12,338 nucleotides of DNA from SIG644 sp045613985. Its GTDB lineage: Bacteria > Bacillota > Clostridia > Oscillospirales > CAG-272. Below, piece after piece: positions 1-7,099 of the stretch. The translations under genes were made by a program, and so were the position numbers. The notes below the pieces were generated by a model that saw only the letters and a list, made by a program, of their open reading frames with translations, had not been told where the DNA came from and did no database searches. Where the stretch lies: assembly GCA_045613985.1 (NCBI GenBank), contig JAZLCA010000012.1, positions 1 through 12,338 of the forward strand. Direction: 5' to 3'. Numbering within the stretch: the first letter of the stretch is position 1; each line of letters begins with the position of its first letter.

Positions 1-1
1 G

Positions 2-43
2 AAAAACCCTCCGCCCCGCACGCGTACGAGTAGGGGCCGGCGG
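2..43 (-). terminator. Intrinsic terminator closing the leftward gene group
   Basis: Read on the minus strand, a GC-rich imperfect hairpin is followed at once by TTTTT (plus-strand A2-A6). Pairs are CCCC 14-17 with GGGG 33-36, CCG 11-13 with CGG 38-40 (C37 bulged) and CC 8-9 with GG 42-43, leaving a 15-base loop. It starts 22 bases after the stop codon of the NAGPA-domain lipoprotein gene, the right place for a rho-independent terminator. The stem is interrupted, so strength is uncertain. Confidence 0.65.
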
Positions 44-65
44 TTGTATTATTTATGTTACGATC

Positions 66-1868
66 TTAAGGGAGAATGACCATCAGACCGTCAGCGACGC
101 TACGCAGACTGCCGTCCGAGGGGCTGTTTTCGACGTTGAAATTACCTTCTGCATCCTTCAGGACAAAGGTACTGGATCCGCCGCCGTCCAAGTTGAGAGC
201 GTTGGTACAGCCGAGCGAGGCCAGAATATCAGCCAGATCGGCCAAAGACGCGCCGTTGGATATACTGGACTGTCTGCCGTCCACTACCATCAGAACGATG
301 CTTCCGTCCGGCTTGTAACCGACAGCGGTGCGGGGATGGCGAGTGTCGCCCCATTCCGTGCCGACCGAGATATGGAACGCATAGCCCTCATGCAGCACGA
401 TGTTGGAGCCGCCGACAGCCGATGCCAGCTGACCTTTATATTTGCTATAATCAAGGTCACCGGAACCTATGACGGGGGTACCGTCGGGCATGATGCCAAA
501 CCAGGGACGATCGTACGGAGCGTGCAGCTCTTGTCCGTCCTTGATGCAAAGACCTTCCATGGTGCCACCTACGAAGAAGTCAGCGTTGATACCCGCTACA
601 ACGTTTTTACCGTTGGCAGCGGCCGCCTTGACCTGATCGAGCACGTTTTTCAACTTGCCGGTAGTGGCTTCATCCCCCGGCAGAGAGGTAGCAATGGTCG
701 CACTTCCCTTCTTGACGGTGATGATGTAAGCGCGGACCGGCTTGCCGTTCTTGTCGTAGTACAGATGCTCCTCGTAAACTACGCCGGGAGCTACTTCAAT
801 CGTCTCGACGCTGTCAAGATCCAGCGAGTTGGTACCCTCAGGAATGTAAAGGCCGGTAATCACAGGCTCTTCCGAGAAGCTGACGCTCACCTCTTGGGTG
901 ATGTTTTTGGGGGTGCATGCCTTGACAAAGCGGGCAGCCGCTTCGGTTGCTACCGCAGTGGCGGTGAAATCGATAATGATGTTATCTCCCGAAGCAACGA
1001 TGTAATAACGGTCGCGGGCGTATTCGGGGTAATTGAGGTGCGCTCCCTTTTCATCGGCAAGACCAAAGAAAATTGCAGGACCGCCCTCATACTTACTTGC
1101 GGATACGACAGGGAGCGTCTTGCCCGTCAGCGCGAGGAAGTGATTGACGATGAGCTTGTTGGCCTCGGAGTTGGCATTGAAGGTGACAAGAGTGTATTCG
1201 GTGATGTCGCGCGAACCGATCTTGAAGGAAGTAACGGCATATTCGTGACGATAGACCACCTTGGTACCGACGGTAAGAGTAGCGGCGGTGCCTGCGGATT
1301 GTACCTCTTGCGTCTCCTCATTCTCCTCGTAGCCGACGACCTCTCGCAAGAAAGCGCGAGCCGCGCTCAACGTTGCGGGGAGGGATCCACCGCGAATGAC
1401 GATCACCTTATCGCTGACCACCTCGTACATCCAGTCGTAATAGGTCAGATCCTCTCCTGCCTTTTGGGAGGCTTCGCGGTTGGTTGCGCCAATCAGAATT
1501 TCATATTCACTCTCCACAAAGTCCGTTCCCTTGGAGAAGCGGATGCCATAAGCACTCTGCAGGCCACGGCCCAACAGTTGCATAGCATCGACCTCTTCCG
1601 TCGTCTTTTCGTCAGGACGAACGAGGACGAAATCTTTGGTCAGGGTAAACTCCGTCGGCGCGGCAGGCTCATCGGGCTCATCGGGCTCGTTGGGCTCGTT
1701 GGGCTCGTTGGGTTCTTCGGGTTCATTCGGCTCTTCGGGCTCACCACCGGGCTGCTCTACGGGCGGCTGGGGATCGTCCGTGGGCGTTTCCGGCGTGCAG
1801 GAGACAGTGGCAAACAGCAAAGCGAGAGCCAAAAGAAGACTTAACAGTTTCCAATGCGTATGTTTCAT
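66..1868 (-). CDS. Secreted lipoprotein with C-terminal phosphodiester glycosidase (NAGPA-type) domain
   Basis: Encodes 600 residues. The N-terminus is a lipoprotein signal: basic MKHTHWK, a Leu/Ala-rich core, then TVSC, with Cys24 the likely lipidated residue. Residues 42-68 are nine tandem xEP tripeptides (x = G, E, N or D), a flexible acidic linker. Residues about 73-180 and 200-320 look like two related alpha/beta modules (compare EILIGATN with AIFFGLAD), of a kind seen in surface proteins of Clostridia. The C-terminal part (about 360-600) matches the NAGPA family: NADFF at 428-432, RTAVG at 513-517, VDGR at 529-532 and LDGGGSS at 560-566. The human founder removes GlcNAc from a phosphodiester; bacterial members are thought to act on phosphodiester-linked sugars at the cell surface. 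The substrate here is unknown. I start at ATG 1868, 8 bases after GGAGG, not at an in-frame ATG 15 codons upstream, which would put charged residues before the signal. It is probably the last gene of a leftward transcript. Confidence 0.88.
   Translation of the reverse strand: MKHTHWKLLSLLLALALLFATVSCTPETPTDDPQPPVEQPGGEPEEPNEPEEPNEPNEPNEPDEPDEPAAPTEFTLTKDFVLVRPDEKTTEEVDAMQLLGRGLQSAYGIRFSKGTDFVESEYEILIGATNREASQKAGEDLTYYDWMYEVVSDKVIVIRGGSLPATLSAARAFLREVVGYEENEETQEVQSAGTAATLTVGTKVVYRHEYAVTSFKIGSRDITEYTLVTFNANSEANKLIVNHFLALTGKTLPVVSASKYEGGPAIFFGLADEKGAHLNYPEYARDRYYIVASGDNIIIDFTATAVATEAAARFVKACTPKNITQEVSVSFSEEPVITGLYIPEGTNSLDLDSVETIEVAPGVVYEEHLYYDKNGKPVRAYIITVKKGSATIATSLPGDEATTGKLKNVLDQVKAAAANGKNVVAGINADFFVGGTMEGLCIKDGQELHAPYDRPWFGIMPDGTPVIGSGDLDYSKYKGQLASAVGGSNIVLHEGYAFHISVGTEWGDTRHPRTAVGYKPDGSIVLMVVDGRQSSISNGASLADLADILASLGCTNALNLDGGGSSTFVLKDAEGNFNVENSPSDGSLRSVADGLMVILP
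1666..1746. repeat. Nine tandem 9-bp units encoding an xEP linker
   Basis: Nine consecutive 9-base units of the form GGCTCxTxG run without a gap (plus strand). Three central copies are identical GGCTCGTTG and the first two are identical GGCTCATCG. On the coding (minus) strand each unit is one tripeptide GEP, EEP, NEP or DEP at residues 42-68 of the lipoprotein. Near-identity of neighbouring units means copy number can change by slippage without a frameshift, altering linker length only. Confidence 0.95.
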
Positions 1869-1876
1869 TTTGTATA

Positions 1877-1881
1877 CCTCC
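1877..1881 (-). promoter_or_regulatory. Ribosome binding site fixing the NAGPA lipoprotein start
   Basis: GGAGG on the minus strand, 8 bases before ATG 1868. It excludes the longer reading frame beginning at 1913, whose start has no such site. Confidence 0.85.
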
Positions 1882-1939
1882 GATCTATTGGGTAGCATAT
1901 GGCTTGATTTCATATGGCGCAGACGTTATTTTCTGCTTT

Positions 1940-2977
1940 TTACTTTTGCAGACGATCCAGATATTCCGCAAGGCTATGCGCAACCCGTCCGCTCAGTTCT
2001 GTAGCGGCGTCGGCACACACCATGGAATTGAGAATGGCCTCTTCGGTCGCTTCGCCCGTCGCGCGGAACACGCGGTCGATAACGCCCTCATTGATGCAAC
2101 GAACGGATATAATTTCACTGTCAGGCGCGATGACGTTCGCGGTCGAAAATCCGATAAACACTTCCCCACTGCCGTGGCCGATATACGATCCCAGGCGAGC
2201 AATACCAATGGAGCAGCGTTTAACCACGCGGCGCAGCTGACGCGCCGACAGCGGAATATCGGTAGCCAGTACGACGATAATCGATCCTTTATCGCAGGCA
2301 ACACCGTTGACTTCATTCAGGACGGCCTCGTCGATACGCTGACCGTTGATCATCAGATCGTGCGTCGCACCGTAGTTGGACTGGACGAGAATACCTACCG
2401 TGTAGGTCTCACCGTCAAGCTCAACAGTTCGGGAAGCCGATCCGATGCCTCCCTTGAAGCCGTAACAGCCCGTGCCCGTGCCGGCACCCACGTCGCCTTC
2501 CTCAAAGTCCACCGTTGCGTTGGCAATCGCTTCGAATACGTGTTCCTTCTTGACGGGACGGTCAGCAATGGTGTTCATGCTGGCATCGTTGCATTCTCCA
2601 ACAACCGGGTTGACACTGCGGGCGTCGCCGCCCTCGCTTTGGCAGCGCTTGACGGTATATTCCACCAGGGCGTCGGCCACAAGGCCAACGTTGAGCGTGT
2701 TGGTCAGGGCAATGGGGGTTTCCAACGTTCCCAACTCGTCCACCTGTATCGTGCCGGCCGTTTTACCGTAGCCGTTATGCACGAAGGAAGCTGCCACCAG
2801 CTTGTGAGTATAAATATTCTGTTCCATAGGCAGGATGACGGTGCATCCCGTACGGTATTTTTCATTTTTGATGGTACTGTGGCCTACCCGCACTCCCGCA
2901 ACGTCAGTGATCTTGTTAAGCTCACCCCGCGGCAGCGTGCCGATATGAATGCCAAAATCTTCAATTCTCTTTTGCAT
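1940..2977 (-). CDS. P1 family (S58, DmpA/BapA-type) aminopeptidase
   Basis: Encodes 345 residues, the usual length for this self-processing Ntn-type hydrolase family. Family marks in order: ITDVAGVRVGH (23-33), LTNTLNVG (91-98), VVGECND (125-131), GTGCYGFKGGIGSASR (168-183), VGILVQSNYG (194-203) and GSIIVVLATDIPL (231-243). In DmpA and BapA the chain cuts itself before the serine of this last Gly-Ser pair, and that serine becomes the nucleophile. Here that is Gly231-Ser232, giving predicted subunits of about 231 and 114 residues. Known members release N-terminal L- or D-amino acids or beta-amino acids from small peptides; specificity cannot be read from sequence. No signal peptide, so cytoplasmic. 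ATG 2977 follows GGGAGG (2983-2988) by 5 bases. It lies 43 bases after the TSUP transporter gene and probably shares its promoter, suggesting a transporter and peptidase handling related small molecules (inference). Confidence 0.93.
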   Translation of the reverse strand: MQKRIEDFGIHIGTLPRGELNKITDVAGVRVGHSTIKNEKYRTGCTVILPMEQNIYTHKLVAASFVHNGYGKTAGTIQVDELGTLETPIALTNTLNVGLVADALVEYTVKRCQSEGGDARSVNPVVGECNDASMNTIADRPVKKEHVFEAIANATVDFEEGDVGAGTGTGCYGFKGGIGSASRTVELDGETYTVGILVQSNYGATHDLMINGQRIDEAVLNEVNGVACDKGSIIVVLATDIPLSARQLRRVVKRCSIGIARLGSYIGHGSGEVFIGFSTANVIAPDSEIISVRCINEGVIDRVFRATGEATEEAILNSMVCADAATELSGRVAHSLAEYLDRLQK

Positions 2978-3020
2978 GATAACCTCCCGTTAATCTTGTG
3001 TATCGTATGTTCGGCTCAAT

Positions 3021-3788
3021 TTACACCAATTTGAGAACAGACTGACCGATGAGAACGACAATAACCACGTAGAGTACCCATTGCACCAGTTTTCTTCCTT
3101 TTTTAATAGCCAGATGCGCTCCGATATAACTGCCCAAAATATTGGCAATCGACGCAGGAATGGCAATCTCGTAAAGGATACTGCCCTTGATAATGTAACT
3201 GATCAGAGCGATCAGATTGGAAACAACAATAATAATTTTTCCGTTGCCCGTTGCCACACGCATATCGTATCCGAACAGGATAGCAAAGAGCATCAGCGCG
3301 ATCGTGCCACCGCCGGGGCCGAAAAAGCCGTCGTAAAGACCCAGTATCAATCCACACATCAGACACAAGACGACCTTTCGGGGAGTCAAGGTCATTTTGG
3401 TCATTTCCCGATTGTGCGGGCGATAGCGGGTGGTAAGCAGCGTCAGGCAAATGATAAAGGCCATTGCACAGGCAATAATAATCTTTTTGATGCTGTCATC
3501 AAGGCCCATCATGATGTGTGTCGACAAGGTTGAGCCAAGAATAGCCGTGATACAAGCAATCGCGGCAGGTCGGAAATCGACCAATCCATTTTTGGCATAC
3601 TTGGACAACGATGCACTCGTTCCCAAAAGGCTCTGCATCTTATTACAACCGTAAGCCACGTTTAAGGGCATACCCGTCAATAAGTATGTAGGCAGTGAAA
3701 TAATACCACCACCGCCGGTGATGCCATCAATCAATCCTGCAAGGAACAACATTGGACACACAAATAGCAAAGTTAGAAACAATTCCAC
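3021..3788 (-). CDS. TSUP (TauE/SafE) family membrane transporter
   Basis: Encodes 255 mostly hydrophobic residues, the normal length for the family, with about eight membrane segments. The two halves carry the expected repeated glycine-rich motif: DGITGGGGIISLP (21-33) and DGFFGPGGGT (153-162), each followed by a related helix pair, as expected for the family's inverted repeats. TSUP proteins move sulfite, sulfonates, organic acids or related anions across the inner membrane. Direction and substrate cannot be told here. The start is GTG 3788, preceded by AGAGGTGAG (3794-3802) at 5 bases, and the predicted transcription start near 3805 leaves a very short leader. It is the first gene leftward, divergent from a LysR regulator across 100 bases, an arrangement typical of a regulator and its target. 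The P1 peptidase follows after 43 bases. Confidence 0.92.
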   Translation of the reverse strand: MELFLTLLFVCPMLFLAGLIDGITGGGGIISLPTYLLTGMPLNVAYGCNKMQSLLGTSASLSKYAKNGLVDFRPAAIACITAILGSTLSTHIMMGLDDSIKKIIIACAMAFIICLTLLTTRYRPHNREMTKMTLTPRKVVLCLMCGLILGLYDGFFGPGGGTIALMLFAILFGYDMRVATGNGKIIIVVSNLIALISYIIKGSILYEIAIPASIANILGSYIGAHLAIKKGRKLVQWVLYVVIVVLIGQSVLKLV

Positions 3789-3808
3789 AAAAACTCACCT
3801 CTTCCCTC

Positions 3809-3837
3809 TTGATTATACAAAAAAAGTATGTTATAAT
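3809..3837 (+). promoter_or_regulatory. Promoter for the LysR regulator gene
   Basis: TTGATT (3809-3814), 17 bases, TATAAT (3832-3837). Transcription should begin near 3844 and give a leader of about 45 bases ending in AGAGG (3878-3882), 6 bases before ATG 3889. Both hexamers are parts of the palindrome arms. Confidence 0.75.
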
Positions 3838-3840
3838 CAA
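3812..3840 (-). promoter_or_regulatory. Promoter for the TSUP transporter/peptidase transcript
   Basis: Minus strand TTGATT (3840-3835), 17 bases, TATAAT (3817-3812): the same sequence as the forward promoter because the region is palindromic. The predicted start near 3805 lies just before the ribosome binding site (3794-3802). It overlaps the forward promoter almost completely, so polymerase can occupy only one at a time. Confidence 0.7.
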
Positions 3841-3852
3841 GTATATATGAGT

Positions 3853-3874
3853 AATATTTATCATAAAAAATATT
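3853..3874. repeat. AT-rich inverted repeat in LysR leader
   Basis: AATATTT (3853-3859) and AAATATT (3868-3874) form a 7-bp inverted repeat with an 8-base centre, between the predicted transcription start and the ribosome binding site of the LysR gene. It could be a second regulator contact site. In DNA this AT-rich, chance remains a fair explanation. Confidence 0.4.
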
Positions 3875-3888
3875 TATAGAGGTATAAC

Positions 3889-4848
3889 ATGTTTGATAAG
3901 AAGGAATACGTTTACGCCGTTTACAAGGAAAAGAGTTTCACCGCAGCTGCAGGCAAGCTGTTCGTTTCACAGCCCTGCCTGAGTGCCGCCATCAAAAAAA
4001 CGGAACAGCAGATCGGACTTCCTTTGTTTGAAAGAAGAACCGGAGATCTGACACCAACCAAAATCGGATACGAATATCTTGCATGCACCGAAAAGATCAT
4101 GGCCATCGAGCGCTCTTTTGCCGAAATGCTGGAGGATATCAACAACATGAAGGCCGGCGGCATCCGTGTAGGCGGTACCAACTACGTCTGCTCTTACGTT
4201 CTGCCCATTATTGCCAGCGATTTTTCCAAATCATATCCCAACATTGAAATTTCGATTCACGAGGCTAACTCGGTCGAACTTGAAAAAATGTTGCGCAACG
4301 ACAAAGTGGATCTGGTCATCGATAGCTACGATACCGTTGACGATCATTTAGAATACAAGGCATTGACAGCAGAAAAAATCCTGCTCGCTGTCCCTACATC
4401 CAGCAAGTGCAACGCTGAAATTTCGGAGTATGCCGTGCGCGCGGAGGATATTTATTACGGCAAGGTGGACCTTGAAACACTTCCCGAAGTGGACATTTCA
4501 CGGTTCAAGGATGAAAAATTCATTCTGCTCAAGAGCGGCAACAGTATGTACAAGCACGCACAAGCCGTTTTTGACGCCTCCACCTTTGTCCCCAGCGTCA
4601 GCTTCCAATTGGATCAGCTGAGCACCTCCTTCCGTCTGTCCGCTTCGGGCAACGGTCTGTGCTTTGTCACAGACACGATGTTCAAAACGCATCTGTATCA
4701 TGAGGACGTCTTTTTCTATAACGTCAAGGGCGCCGGCTGTCGGACGCTGTACGCAGCCAACAACCGCAACAATCATTCCACGGGTATCATCCAGCGCTTC
4801 AAGGGTGTTGCCTTCAACGTCATGCAGCAGTTCACCAATCGCCAGTAA
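3889..4848 (+). CDS. LysR-type transcriptional regulator
   Basis: Encodes 319 residues, normal for the family. Residues 5-58 form the winged helix-turn-helix, with the signature run SFTAAAGKLFVSQPCLSAAI (16-35) followed by EQQIGLPLFER (39-49). A linker helix follows to about residue 88, then the effector-binding domain begins at GGIRVGGTNYV (90-100), with the usual VLPIIASDFSKSYPNIEISI arrangement (104-123). Such proteins bind DNA as tetramers and respond to a small molecule bound in the C-terminal domain. The divergent gene pair and palindromic operator point to control of the TSUP transporter and P1 peptidase, plus autoregulation. The GH36 gene begins 35 bases after its stop with no clear promoter between, so that gene may be read from the same transcript. 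The effector is not predictable. Confidence 0.93.
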   Translation: MFDKKEYVYAVYKEKSFTAAAGKLFVSQPCLSAAIKKTEQQIGLPLFERRTGDLTPTKIGYEYLACTEKIMAIERSFAEMLEDINNMKAGGIRVGGTNYVCSYVLPIIASDFSKSYPNIEISIHEANSVELEKMLRNDKVDLVIDSYDTVDDHLEYKALTAEKILLAVPTSSKCNAEISEYAVRAEDIYYGKVDLETLPEVDISRFKDEKFILLKSGNSMYKHAQAVFDASTFVPSVSFQLDQLSTSFRLSASGNGLCFVTDTMFKTHLYHEDVFFYNVKGAGCRTLYAANNRNNHSTGIIQRFKGVAFNVMQQFTNRQ

Positions 4849-4866
4849 GAGTTTCTATTTTTTCAC

Positions 4867-4873
4867 AAGGAGG
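4867..4873 (+). promoter_or_regulatory. Ribosome binding site fixing the alpha-galactosidase start
   Basis: AAGGAGG ends 10 bases before ATG 4884 but only 1 base before an in-frame TTG at 4875, so the TTG start is not usable with this site. Confidence 0.85.
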
Positions 4874-4883
4874 TTTGCATCCT

Positions 4884-7034
4884 ATGTCCATCCGATTTAT
4901 CAAAAACAAAAAAAGATTCGTCATTCACACAAAGCGCACGACCTACGCCTTTGATGTCGTTCTTGATCGCTACCTCTATCATGTTTATTACGGCAAACGC
5001 ACCAACGTTTTGCCTGATCCTGCCTTCAACGCCGTGTCCTTTGCGCCCTATCTTGCCGGCTATAGCGAGGCACAGTCAACCGACGTTTTCCCGCAGGAAT
5101 GCTCCTTTTACGGCGCGGGCGATTTTCGTCCCAATGCCCTTCGCCTGAACTTTGACGGCACGGGCGTGAGTGATTTCGTCTACCGCTCCTACCGTATCTT
5201 TCAGGGTAGATTGTCTTTGGACGGTCTTCCCGCGGCACGTGCGAACGAACACACTCGCACGCTGGAAATCACGCTCGGGGACGAGGTCAGCGGATGTATT
5301 CTCAAGCTGTACTATACCGTTTTTGCCGAGACCGACGTTATCAGCCGCTACATGGTAGTAGAAAACCGCGGCTCGTCGCCCGTCACCATCGACAGATGCA
5401 TGCCCCTGATGCTGGACATCGGCCGCTCGGATCTGGATATGATCTCACTGTACGGCTCGCACTGCAACGAAGTGAATTTCCAGCGCGTTCCCCTGCACCA
5501 CGGCACGCAATCCGTCTACTCCAAGCGCGGCGGATCGTCGCATCAGTACAATCCCTTCATCGCCCTTTGTGATCATAACGCCACCGACGAAAGAGGCGAG
5601 GTGTACGGCTTTAATTTCGTATATTCCGGATGCTTCCTTGACGAGGTTGACGTTGATCAATTGTGCAGAACGAGAGTTCTGATCGGCCTTGGCGATGATT
5701 GCTTCTCCTATACGCTCAACGAGGGTGAGAGCTTTTGCTCGCCCGAGGCGGTTATGACCTATTCCGCCGGCGGCATCGGAACCATGTCCCGCAATTTCCA
5801 CCGCTTTGTACGCGAACATATTCTCCCCCCCGCAGCACTGCAGCCTCATCCCGTCGTGCTCAACACCTGGGAGGCCTGCTACTTTGACATTGACCAGGAC
5901 AAGCTCGTCCAGTTTGCCAAGCAAGCCAAGAAAACAGGCTTTGACATGCTGGTCATGGACGACGGCTGGTTCGGTATGCGCAATCATGACCGAGCAGGCC
6001 TTGGCGACTGGTTTGAAAACAAGCAAAAGTTCCCCGACGGTCTGGCCGCTTTCGTTCAAAAGATTAAGGCCGAGGGCATCCAGTTTGGCATTTGGGTGGA
6101 GCCCGAGATGGTCAACCCTGATTCCGATCTCTACCGCGCGCATCCCGAATGGGCCCTGCGCGTCCCGGGCCGCGAGCCTCTTCGCTCCCGCCACCAGCTG
6201 GTGCTGGATATGTCCAATCCCGCCGTCTTCGATTACCTGACCGAGCAATTTGACAAGACCTTCCGCGGCATTGACATCGATTATTTCAAGTGGGACATGA
6301 ACCGTCATCTTGCCCACGTCGGCTCGGCATTTTTGCCCGCGGACCGTCAGGGTGAGATATTCTTCCGCTACGTCAAGGGCGTTTACCGCTTGTTCGACTG
6401 GTTTGCCGACCGTTTCCCCGGCGCGGTCATCGAGACCTGCTCGGGAGGCGGAGGACGCTACGATCTCGGTATGATGCCCTACGGCATCCAGATTTGGACG
6501 AGTGATAACACCAGCCCCTACGCCCGCACTATGATCCAATCCTCTGCCATGTTGGCCTACCCCGCCGCAACCATGTCCTGCCACGTCTCCGATCCCCACG
6601 GCAGCTTGCCTTCGCTGGATCACCGCTACAAGGTGGCCGTCGGCGGTATGCTGGGATATGAATTGAACATTCTCAATATGAGCGAGGAGATCAAGGATAT
6701 CATCGCCGCGCAGATCAAGCAGTACAAGAGCTTTGAGCACGTTATCCGCCTGGGTGATCATTACAATCTGGCATCCCCGACCAAGTACGGTTATTCCGCC
6801 TACTATTACACCACACCCGATGCCGATGAGATCGTTTTCACCCTCATCGAAAAGGGCGATTGCCCCACAGGCAAGACCAAGCGGCTGAAGATCAAGGTCG
6901 CCCATCCCGATGCAACCTACGTCGATCAGCTGACGGGCAATACCTACCGCGGTGAGGAGCTCCGTCGCGGTCTTGTTCTCGATCTGACCGGCATGGGCGA
7001 CAGCGCACAGCTTTATCACTTTGTAAAAGCATAA
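4884..7034 (+). CDS. GH36 alpha-galactosidase, cytoplasmic
   Basis: Encodes 716 residues, the usual length of bacterial GH36 alpha-galactosidases, which hydrolyse alpha-1,6-galactosides such as melibiose and raffinose. The layout is complete: N-terminal beta-supersandwich (about 1-310), catalytic (beta/alpha)8 barrel (about 320-620) and C-terminal beta domain. Signatures: NTWEACYFD (327-335), LVMDDGWFG (356-364), FGIWVEPEMVNPDSD (401-415), DYFKWDMNRH (466-475), CSGGGGRYDLGMMPYG (519-534) and TSDNTSP (539-545). By family comparison the nucleophile is Asp471 (KWD) and the acid/base Asp541 (SDN). There is no signal peptide, so it acts on imported oligosaccharides, but no sugar transporter gene is present in this window. 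It starts 35 bases after the LysR gene. No terminator is seen after it, so a shared transcript with the next lipoprotein gene is possible. The family is certain; the exact alpha-galactoside substrate is inferred. Confidence 0.95.
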   Translation: MSIRFIKNKKRFVIHTKRTTYAFDVVLDRYLYHVYYGKRTNVLPDPAFNAVSFAPYLAGYSEAQSTDVFPQECSFYGAGDFRPNALRLNFDGTGVSDFVYRSYRIFQGRLSLDGLPAARANEHTRTLEITLGDEVSGCILKLYYTVFAETDVISRYMVVENRGSSPVTIDRCMPLMLDIGRSDLDMISLYGSHCNEVNFQRVPLHHGTQSVYSKRGGSSHQYNPFIALCDHNATDERGEVYGFNFVYSGCFLDEVDVDQLCRTRVLIGLGDDCFSYTLNEGESFCSPEAVMTYSAGGIGTMSRNFHRFVREHILPPAALQPHPVVLNTWEACYFDIDQDKLVQFAKQAKKTGFDMLVMDDGWFGMRNHDRAGLGDWFENKQKFPDGLAAFVQKIKAEGIQFGIWVEPEMVNPDSDLYRAHPEWALRVPGREPLRSRHQLVLDMSNPAVFDYLTEQFDKTFRGIDIDYFKWDMNRHLAHVGSAFLPADRQGEIFFRYVKGVYRLFDWFADRFPGAVIETCSGGGGRYDLGMMPYGIQIWTSDNTSPYARTMIQSSAMLAYPAATMSCHVSDPHGSLPSLDHRYKVAVGGMLGYELNILNMSEEIKDIIAAQIKQYKSFEHVIRLGDHYNLASPTKYGYSAYYYTTPDADEIVFTLIEKGDCPTGKTKRLKIKVAHPDATYVDQLTGNTYRGEELRRGLVLDLTGMGDSAQLYHFVKA

Positions 7035-7085
7035 TAATTTCGTGTTTGAGATCATCCATTGCTTTTAATGTTGTTTCAACTAAAT

Positions 7086-7090
7086 GGAGG
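7086..7090 (+). promoter_or_regulatory. Ribosome binding site fixing the lipoprotein start
   Basis: GGAGG lies 9 bases before ATG 7100. The in-frame ATG at 7091 directly abuts it, and the frame's earlier possible start at 7046 has no site. Confidence 0.8.
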
Positions 7091-7099
7091 ATGTATACC

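Larger units (their letters stand above)
3808..3841. promoter_or_regulatory. Palindromic operator between TSUP transporter and LysR gene
   Basis: Perfect inverted repeat CTTGATTATA (3808-3817) and TATAATCAAG (3832-3841) with a 14-base centre. Inside lies a second dyad, ATAC (3815-3818)-N7-GTAT (3826-3829), which fits the T-N11-A pattern of LysR-family binding sites (T3816, A3828). The two dyads have different centres (3824.5 and 3822). It is the obvious candidate binding site for the adjacent LysR protein, which would then block or activate both divergent promoters; that role is inference. Confidence 0.75.

Noticed and set aside
1666..1746. CRISPR-like array
   Set aside because: Units are 9 bases, contiguous, without spacers, and encode a tripeptide repeat.
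336..1844. Open frame of about 500 codons on the plus strand
   Set aside because: Lies wholly antisense to the NAGPA-domain lipoprotein gene; the product has no domain signature and no ribosome binding site. It exists because the real gene's codon use leaves few stops on the opposite strand.
1869..1939. Terminator or promoter between the P1 peptidase and NAGPA lipoprotein genes
   Set aside because: Only a 5-bp stem (GCAGA 1919-1923 / TCTGC 1932-1936) and a direct repeat CATATGGC (1896-1903, 1911-1918); no T-tract after the hairpin and no paired -35/-10 hexamers.
1636..2004. Gly/Ser-repeat plus-strand frame resembling a collagen- or silk-like protein
   Set aside because: It is the 9-bp xEP repeat read on the wrong strand.
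1904..3034. Plus-strand frame of about 376 codons
   Set aside because: Antisense to the P1 peptidase gene, which has clear family motifs; this frame has none.
4875..4883. TTG start for the alpha-galactosidase, adding three residues
   Set aside because: Only one base after AAGGAGG; ATG 4884 has proper spacing and gives the usual GH36 N-terminus.
5445..7055. Minus-strand frame of about 536 codons
   Set aside because: Shadow of the GH36 gene; no recognisable domain or translation start.
7035..7085. Promoter between the GH36 and lipoprotein genes
   Set aside because: TTGAGA (7046-7051) has no acceptable -10 at 16-18 bases; TTTAAT lies only 12 bases away.
7046..7099. Longer N-terminus for the unknown lipoprotein
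   Set aside because: Would include the ribosome binding site in the coding region and put polar residues before the signal peptide.
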